From assembly GCA_021779875.1 (NCBI GenBank), contig JAJXZV010000331.1:1-5246 (forward strand): a stretch of 5,246 nucleotides of DNA. Direction: 5' to 3'. Shown here one piece after another: positions 1-5,246 of the stretch. Positions within the stretch are counted from its first letter, which is position 1, and the number at the start of each line of letters is the position of its first letter. The position numbers and the translations under genes were made by a program. The DNA comes from Pseudomonadota bacterium (GTDB lineage Bacteria > Pseudomonadota > Gammaproteobacteria > Steroidobacterales > Steroidobacteraceae). The notes under the pieces are model-generated. The model worked only from the letters and a program-made list of their open reading frames with translations. It made no database searches and had not been told where the DNA came from.

Positions 1-116
1 CCGCCGGCGGCCTCGCCCGCGGCGCCCGCCTGCGGCGCGCCGGGCGCCGCCCCGGCGGTGCGCATCTGCAGCGCGCGCATCTCCGCGAGAACCTGTTGAA
101 TCTGCATGCTGCTCAT
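1..116 (-). CDS. fliE: Flagellar hook-basal body protein FliE, N-terminal fragment (cut by window edge)
   Basis: Only the first 38 codons are inside the window. The reading starts with MSSMQIQQVLAEMRALQMRT, which fits the amphipathic N-terminal helix of FliE (a 'VLAEMRAL'-type pattern), followed by an Ala/Gly/Pro-rich stretch (about residues 21-38) such as often follows it. FliE is a small, roughly 100-residue protein exported by the flagellar type III apparatus, and it joins the MS ring (FliF) to the proximal rod. The ATG lies 1 nt after the fleR TGA, with a partial Shine-Dalgarno (GGTGG) inside the end of fleR, so translation is probably coupled to fleR. A second ATG at codon 4 is possible. 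fliE following fleSR matches the Pseudomonas-type gene order. The identification rests on the short N-terminus plus context, since the conserved C-terminal half is outside. Confidence 0.75.
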   Translation of the reverse strand, partial: MSSMQIQQVLAEMRALQMRTAGAAPGAPQAGAAGEAAG

Positions 117-117
117 G

Positions 118-1496
<1,379 letters not shown>

Positions 1497-1500
<4 letters not shown>

Positions 1501-2636
1501 GCTGACTCCTCTGCCGGCAAATCCATGACGAAGACGGCGCCGCGGCCGGACGGCTCGAGCACGACGCTGCCGCCGTGCGCCTCGAGCACCGAACGCACGA
1601 TGGCGAGGCCGATGCCGTTGCCGCGCGCACGGGTGGTGAAGAACGGCTCGAAGATGCGCTCACGCAGGTGCGCGGGCACGCCGGGACCGTCGTCGCTCAC
1701 CACGATCTGCGCCCGCCCGCGGCCGCCGCGGCGCGCGAGCAGCTCGACCTCGAGATCGCCGTCCGACGCCTGCAGCGCGTTGGTGGCGAGATTGAGCACC
1801 GCCGACACCAGCGAGGGCGCGTTGGCACGCACGCCGAGGTCGGGCGCCTGGGTGCGGATGGTCAATCGCACGCCCGGCCGCAGCGCCGGACGCAGCCACT
1901 GCGCCACCTGTTCGAGCAGCGCGCTCAGCCTGACCGACTCGCGAGCGGCGCCGCCCTGCGCGAACGCGAGCATGTCGTTGACCAGCCGGTCGAGCTGACG
2001 GAGGCTGCCGACGGTGCGCTCCCCGCAGCGCGTCAGCTCCTCCGCGCCGCGGCCCGGCAGGGCCATCTGCGAGGCGTACAGCAGGGCGGTCGCGAGCGGC
2101 GTGCGGATCTGATGCGCGAGTCCGGCGGCGAGCTCCCCCAGGGTGAGCAGCCGCTGCTGGCGGGCCAGGAGCTTCTGCATGAGGTGCGCCTCCGTGACGT
2201 CGGCGAGCAGCACCACCTCCCCGGCATCGGCGTGGCGGCGCGAGACGTTGACCACCCGGCCGCTGCGCAATTCGGTGTGTTCGATCGTGCCGCCGCCGCC
2301 GCCGACCGCGGCGCGCGCCAGCGCGGCGGCGAACGGCGTTCCCTCGAGCGGCTCGCCGAGCCATTCGCGCGCGGCGGGATTCGCCTCCTGCACCACGCCG
2401 TGCGCGTCGAGCACCAGCACGCCGCCCGGCAATCCGTTCACCAGCGCCGCGAGCCGCGCGGCGAGCTGCTGCTCGCCGGCGCGCGCCGCGGCGAGCTCGC
2501 CTTGCAGCTGCGCGACCTGCTCGCGCAGGGCCTCGAAGGTCCGCACGAGCTGCGCCGAGACGGAACCGAAGGTGTGGAACGCCGCCTGTAGATCGCGGCG
2601 CTCGACGGCGGGGGATCGGGGTGCTGTAACTGCCAT
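1497..2636 (-). CDS. fleS: Sensor histidine kinase FleS (FlrB-type), cytoplasmic, PAS domain
   Basis: This 379-residue kinase autophosphorylates on histidine and passes the phosphate to FleR. An N-terminal helical/coiled-coil stretch (about 15-66, rich in Leu, Ala, Gln and Arg) is followed by a PAS-like domain (about 67-150, with 'GGVLVLDAHGVV' and 'EANPAAREWLGEP'). The dimerisation/phosphoacceptor domain has H175 in 'LAHQIRTPLA', the H-box form typical of FleS. The ATPase domain has the N box 'NLATNALQA' (N282, N286), G1 'DDGPGV' (315-320), the F box 'FEPFFTT' (329-335) and G2 'GNGIGLA' (339-345). No hydrophobic segment is long enough to span a membrane, so it is expected to be soluble, as FleS is elsewhere. 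The ATG has no Shine-Dalgarno. The next possible in-frame start (GTG, codon 31) would remove part of the conserved N-terminus, and upstream codons have no usable start before a stop. A near-consensus sigma-54 promoter abuts this ATG. Confidence 0.95.
1506..1512 (-). promoter_or_regulatory. Ribosome binding site of fleR
   Basis: Read on the minus strand, AGAGGAG ends 5 nt before the fleR ATG (1500-1498) and lies inside the last codons of fleS. It fixes the fleR start and, with the ATGA stop/start overlap, indicates translational coupling of kinase and regulator. Confidence 0.8.
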
Positions 2637-2647
2637 GTCGTCGTTGA

Positions 2648-2663
2648 AGCAACTTCCGTGCCG
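2648..2663 (-). promoter_or_regulatory. Sigma-54 (-24/-12) promoter of fleSR
   Basis: On the minus strand the sequence CGGCACGGAAGTTGCT matches the sigma-54 consensus TGGCACG-N4-TTGCW at every defined position but the first. The invariant GG (2662-2661) and GC (2650-2649) are separated by exactly 10 nt. If C2649 is -12, transcription would begin at about 2637, 1 nt before the fleS ATG. A FleQ-dependent sigma-54 promoter for fleSR is known from Pseudomonas, so location and type agree with the family model. Use of the site is inferred, not shown. Confidence 0.8.
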
Positions 2664-2739
2664 CGACTCTTCACCACATACGGATCAGCGACTTAGGCGC
2701 GCATCGACGGATCGGACGGAGTGCTCTGGCGGCTCGGGC

Positions 2740-2753
2740 GTCAATTATTTGTC
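2740..2753. promoter_or_regulatory. FleQ-box-like enhancer upstream of fleSR
   Basis: The plus-strand sequence GTCAATTATTTGTC matches the published Pseudomonas FleQ box (GTCaNTAAAtTGAC, quoted from memory) at 11 of 14 positions on either strand and is a near-palindrome. It is an AT-rich patch in otherwise very GC-rich DNA. Its centre is about 110 bp upstream of the predicted sigma-54 start point at 2637, a normal distance for a bacterial enhancer-binding protein. Binding by FleQ is inferred. Confidence 0.5.
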
Positions 2754-2787
2754 GATCGCCCGCGGATCGCGCGGCGGCGCCGGCGGA

Positions 2788-4173
<1,386 letters not shown>

Positions 4174-4182
4174 GTGTCGGGG

Positions 4183-4190
4183 CTCCTTCC
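4183..4190 (-). promoter_or_regulatory. Ribosome binding site that decides the fleQ GTG start
   Basis: On the minus strand GGAAGGAG lies 9 nt before the GTG at 4173-4171. It is the only good Shine-Dalgarno in this leader, and it places the start so that the protein begins [10 protein letters not shown], as expected for a FleQ-type N-terminus. The longer reading from the TTG at 4218 would translate across this site. Confidence 0.8.
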
Positions 4191-4198
4191 CGGTCCGG

Positions 4199-4208
4199 AA
4201 GTGTGACG
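4199..4208 (+). repeat. Direct repeat AAGTGTGACG, copy 1 (fleQ-proximal)
   Basis: This is a 10-bp exact match to 4357-4366, with starts 158 bp apart. It contains TGTGA, a CRP/Vfr/Clp-type half-site. The partner half six bases on is CCGCA, matching 3 of 5 positions of TCACA. A role as a CRP-family site is speculative. Confidence 0.3.
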
Positions 4209-4245
4209 GAATCCGCAATTCTTCGGTTTCGTCTCAAGCTTTGCT

Positions 4246-4259
4246 GCTAACTTATTGAC
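4246..4259 (-). promoter_or_regulatory. FleQ-box-like sequence upstream of fleQ
   Basis: On the minus strand GTCAATAAGTTAGC agrees with the FleQ box GTCaNTAAAtTGAC at 11 of 14 positions, the first eight being exact. It overlaps one arm of the 4257-4276 inverted repeat and lies about 75-85 bp before the fleQ start codon. It could be an autoregulatory site. This is inference from one degenerate match, in an AT-rich patch where chance matches are likelier. Confidence 0.35.
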
Positions 4260-4276
4260 ATTGTTCAATCAATGTC
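4257..4276. repeat. 20-bp inverted repeat (operator candidate) upstream of fleQ
   Basis: Perfect 7-bp arms GACATTG and CAATGTC flank a 6-nt spacer (TTCAAT). A smaller nested symmetry, ATTG-TT-CAAT, shares the left arm. There is no T-run on either side, so it does not look like a terminator. Its position about 85-105 bp before the fleQ start, in the AT-rich island, suits an operator or promoter-proximal protein site. The binding protein is not known from the sequence. Confidence 0.5.
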
Positions 4277-4356
4277 GCGCTGGGATCGATACTACCTGAA
4301 CGGGTCCTGGGCACAGCAGCTGGCAAACGCCCGCAACGGACGTCGGGGAATCCCGC

Positions 4357-4366
4357 AAGTGTGACG
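4357..4366 (+). repeat. Direct repeat AAGTGTGACG, copy 2
   Basis: This is an exact copy of the sequence at 4199-4208. The half-site TGTGA is present, but the opposite half (CGATA) matches TCACA poorly. Both copies fall in the fleQ upstream region and bracket the inverted repeat. Confidence 0.3.
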
Positions 4367-4397
4367 CAGTCGATAGCCCGAACGGGCGATGTGGATT

Positions 4398-4413
4398 TGA
4401 GGGAAGCCCCTCA
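4398..4413 (-). other. Short hairpin at the stop codon of the PilZ gene
   Basis: A 6-bp perfect stem (TGAGGG / CCCTCA) with a 4-nt loop includes the PilZ stop codon. A second GC-rich palindrome (4376-4387) follows 10 nt later. Neither is followed by a T-run, so they could stabilise the mRNA end or contribute to weak termination but do not form a standard intrinsic terminator. Confidence 0.35.
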
Positions 4414-4971
4414 GGGGGCGCTGTGGCGCGCGCCCGCGACCAGCCGCCGGTGATGGCGGAAGATGAGTTTCTCGAGCAATTCGATCACCGCCTCGCTCAA
4501 TCCGTCGAAGCGCAGCAGCGCGACGCGCTGACCGTCGCGCAGCCGCTCGTCGATCACCGTGCAGGGCAGGCGCAACGGCTCCGGCAGCATGGGATTGACG
4601 TAGAGGGACAGGAGTCCCACTGCATCGCGCGGCGGCGCGTGTTCGCCGGGCCACTCCAGGCCCCGCGAGGACAGGCGCAGCGTCTGGGCGGCCGGCAGCG
4701 CACGATCACGCACGGCGAGTTCGGCGGTCAGGCGCAGCAGGATGTTCAGCTTGAACTCCAGGCGCTGCAGTTCGTGCACCAGGGCCGGTGATTCGTCCTT
4801 GAGCGCTTCGTTGACGCGCACCTCGCCGAGCGAGGACTCGGCGGTCAGCAGCTGCTGGTTGTCGGCGTTCAACCGGGCGAGGGCGGGACCGGCGGCGGGC
4901 GCGCCGGCGCTCCACGACACCGGCAGCGACTCCTCGTAGATCAATCCTTCACCCAGGGCCGATTCAGGCAT
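4411..4971 (-). CDS. Atypical PilZ-domain protein (tetrameric-PilZ / XC6012-like), flagellar cluster
   Basis: The protein is 186 residues from the ATG at 4971. An ATG at 4995 would add 8 residues but overlaps fliT by 32 nt and has no ribosome site, whereas 4971 overlaps by 8 nt with a weak GGTGG ahead of it. Counting from 4971, it begins with 'GLIYEESLPVSW' (about 9-20), then a long amphipathic helix with heptad-like leucines ('LVHELQRLEFKLNILLRL', about 64-81). Strand 'TLRLSSRGLEW' (97-107) sits at the usual PilZ D/NxSxxG position, and 'LRFDGLSEAVIELLEKLIFRHHRR' type residues (about 153-176) form the C-terminal strand and helix. The helical insert and the ending match the atypical PilZ family known from Xanthomonas XC6012. 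No RxxxR is visible at the N-terminus and the Asp/Asn of the second motif is missing, so direct c-di-GMP binding is doubtful. Its place between fliT and fleQ points to a motility role. Family assignment is from memory of the pattern. Confidence 0.75.
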   Translation of the reverse strand: MPESALGEGLIYEESLPVSWSAGAPAAGPALARLNADNQQLLTAESSLGEVRVNEALKDESPALVHELQRLEFKLNILLRLTAELAVRDRALPAAQTLRLSSRGLEWPGEHAPPRDAVGLLSLYVNPMLPEPLRLPCTVIDERLRDGQRVALLRFDGLSEAVIELLEKLIFRHHRRLVAGARHSAP

Positions 4972-5246
4972 GGCGCCCGCCACCGGACCGGGCATAGGCG
5001 CGCACCGCGCGGCGGCCCGCGCTCACGGTGTCGAGGTCCCGCGCCAGAGCGCGCATGCGATGCTGCATCGAACCGATCGCCTGGTCATTGAGCCATTGGA
5101 TCTCATCGAGCCTCGCCCGTTCCTCCGGCAGCAGATCGGGACCCGCGGCGCGCACCGATGCCAGCAACGTCCGCCGCTCCTCGTCGAGCCGCTGCGTGAG
5201 CTCGGGCGAGCCCGAATCGGCGAGCGCAGCGATCTCACGCGAGAGC
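4964..5246 (-). CDS. fliT: FliT-family flagellar chaperone, C-terminal part (5' end outside window)
   Basis: The frame is open from the window edge (first complete codon at 5245) to a TGA at 4966-4964, giving 93 visible residues. There is no credible start inside; the first possible one is a TTG at 5167 within a conserved helix, so the gene starts beyond the window. The visible part is almost entirely charged amphipathic helix: 'LTQRLDEERRTLLASV' (16-31), 'LPEERARLDEIQWLNDQAI' (about 37-55), and a final helix ending 'GRRAVRAYAR'. The ending 'GRRAVRAY' is a recognisable FliT-type tail. FliT binds the filament cap protein FliD (and in enterics FliI/FliJ and FlhDC) in the cytoplasm before export. 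FliT proteins are poorly conserved, so the call leans on helix pattern, tail and context. It overlaps the start of the PilZ gene and is probably co-transcribed with it. Confidence 0.65.
   Translation of the reverse strand, partial: LSREIAALADSGSPELTQRLDEERRTLLASVRAAGPDLLPEERARLDEIQWLNDQAIGSMQHRMRALARDLDTVSAGRRAVRAYARSGGGRHA

Larger units (their letters stand above)
4174..4410 (-). promoter_or_regulatory. Intergenic control region upstream of fleQ
   Basis: These 237 bp are the largest gene-free stretch in the window. They hold a relatively AT-rich island (about 4210-4275) within GC-rich DNA, a 20-bp inverted repeat (4257-4276), a FleQ-box-like sequence (4246-4259), two copies of AAGTGTGACG (4199-4208 and 4357-4366), a GCCCG/CGGGC palindrome (4376-4387) and the fleQ ribosome site. 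I found no convincing -35/-10 pair and no sigma-54 element on the minus strand, so the exact fleQ promoter is not assigned. A promoter here is expected, because fleQ has its own leader and is usually transcribed separately by the housekeeping sigma factor. Confidence 0.55.

Noticed and set aside
2760..2774. GC-rich hairpin (CCGCG / CGCGG, 5-nt loop) shortly after the fleQ stop codon, as a terminator
   Set aside because: The stem is short, has an outer mismatch and is not followed by a T-run on the minus strand. GC-rich DNA makes such stems by chance.
4255..4290. Perfect TTGACA (4255-4260) as the -35 of a plus-strand promoter
   Set aside because: There is no -10-like hexamer at 16-18 nt spacing (CGCTGG region) and no plus-strand gene downstream. 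The hexamer is part of the inverted repeat.
4321..4336. TGGCA-like sequence on the plus strand as a sigma-54 promoter
   Set aside because: The spacing between GG and GC is 9, not 10, the TTGC part is absent, and it points away from fleQ.
4292..4654. Minus-strand frame across the PilZ 3' end into the intergenic region
   Set aside because: It is Arg/Ala-rich with no ribosome site or motifs and overlaps the better-supported PilZ frame.
5023..5238. Alternative minus-strand frame overlapping the fliT-like gene
   Set aside because: Its translation is dominated by Arg, Ser and Cys without helix periodicity, while the neighbouring frame gives a coherent amphipathic helical FliT-type protein.

Overview
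The window is part of a polar-flagellum regulatory cluster from a GC-rich gammaproteobacterium. Every gene lies on the minus strand, so the biological reading order runs from the right end of the window to the left. The order is fliT-like (5' end cut off by the window), an atypical PilZ-domain protein, fleQ, fleS, fleR and fliE (only its N-terminus is inside). A FleQ/FleS/FleR set of the Pseudomonas type (FlrA/FlrB/FlrC in Vibrio) next to fliE, together with a PilZ gene carrying a long helical insert, suggests a gammaproteobacterium near the Xanthomonadales, Nevskiales or Steroidobacterales. That placement is inference from gene content and base composition only.

Layout in transcription order. 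5246-4964 is the C-terminal part of a FliT-family chaperone. 4971-4411 is the PilZ-like protein, overlapping the end of fliT. 4410-4174 is the main intergenic region. It holds a small AT-rich island with a 20-bp inverted repeat, a FleQ-box-like sequence, and a strong Shine-Dalgarno sequence that sets a GTG start for fleQ. 4173-2788 is fleQ, the master sigma-54 activator. 2787-2637 is a second control region, with a FleQ-box-like sequence and a near-consensus sigma-54 -24/-12 element whose predicted start point falls on the fleS start codon. 2636-1497 is fleS (cytoplasmic PAS histidine kinase), overlapping fleR (1500-118) by 4 nt. fliE begins 1 nt after the fleR stop codon.

How it works together (inference from the Pseudomonas and Vibrio model). 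FleQ with sigma-54 switches on the early genes, including fleSR. FleS then phosphorylates FleR, and FleR with sigma-54 drives later basal-body, hook and rod genes. FliT guards the filament cap protein. The PilZ protein and FleQ suggest a link to cyclic-di-GMP, but both have unusual residues at the positions expected to bind the ligand. The most interesting observations are the apparently leaderless fleS transcript, the two FleQ-box-like sites, the altered c-di-GMP-contact residues of FleQ, and the absence of room for a separate fliE promoter after fleR. I saw no mobile elements, CRISPR arrays, tRNA or rRNA. No gene-free stretch exceeds 300 bases.
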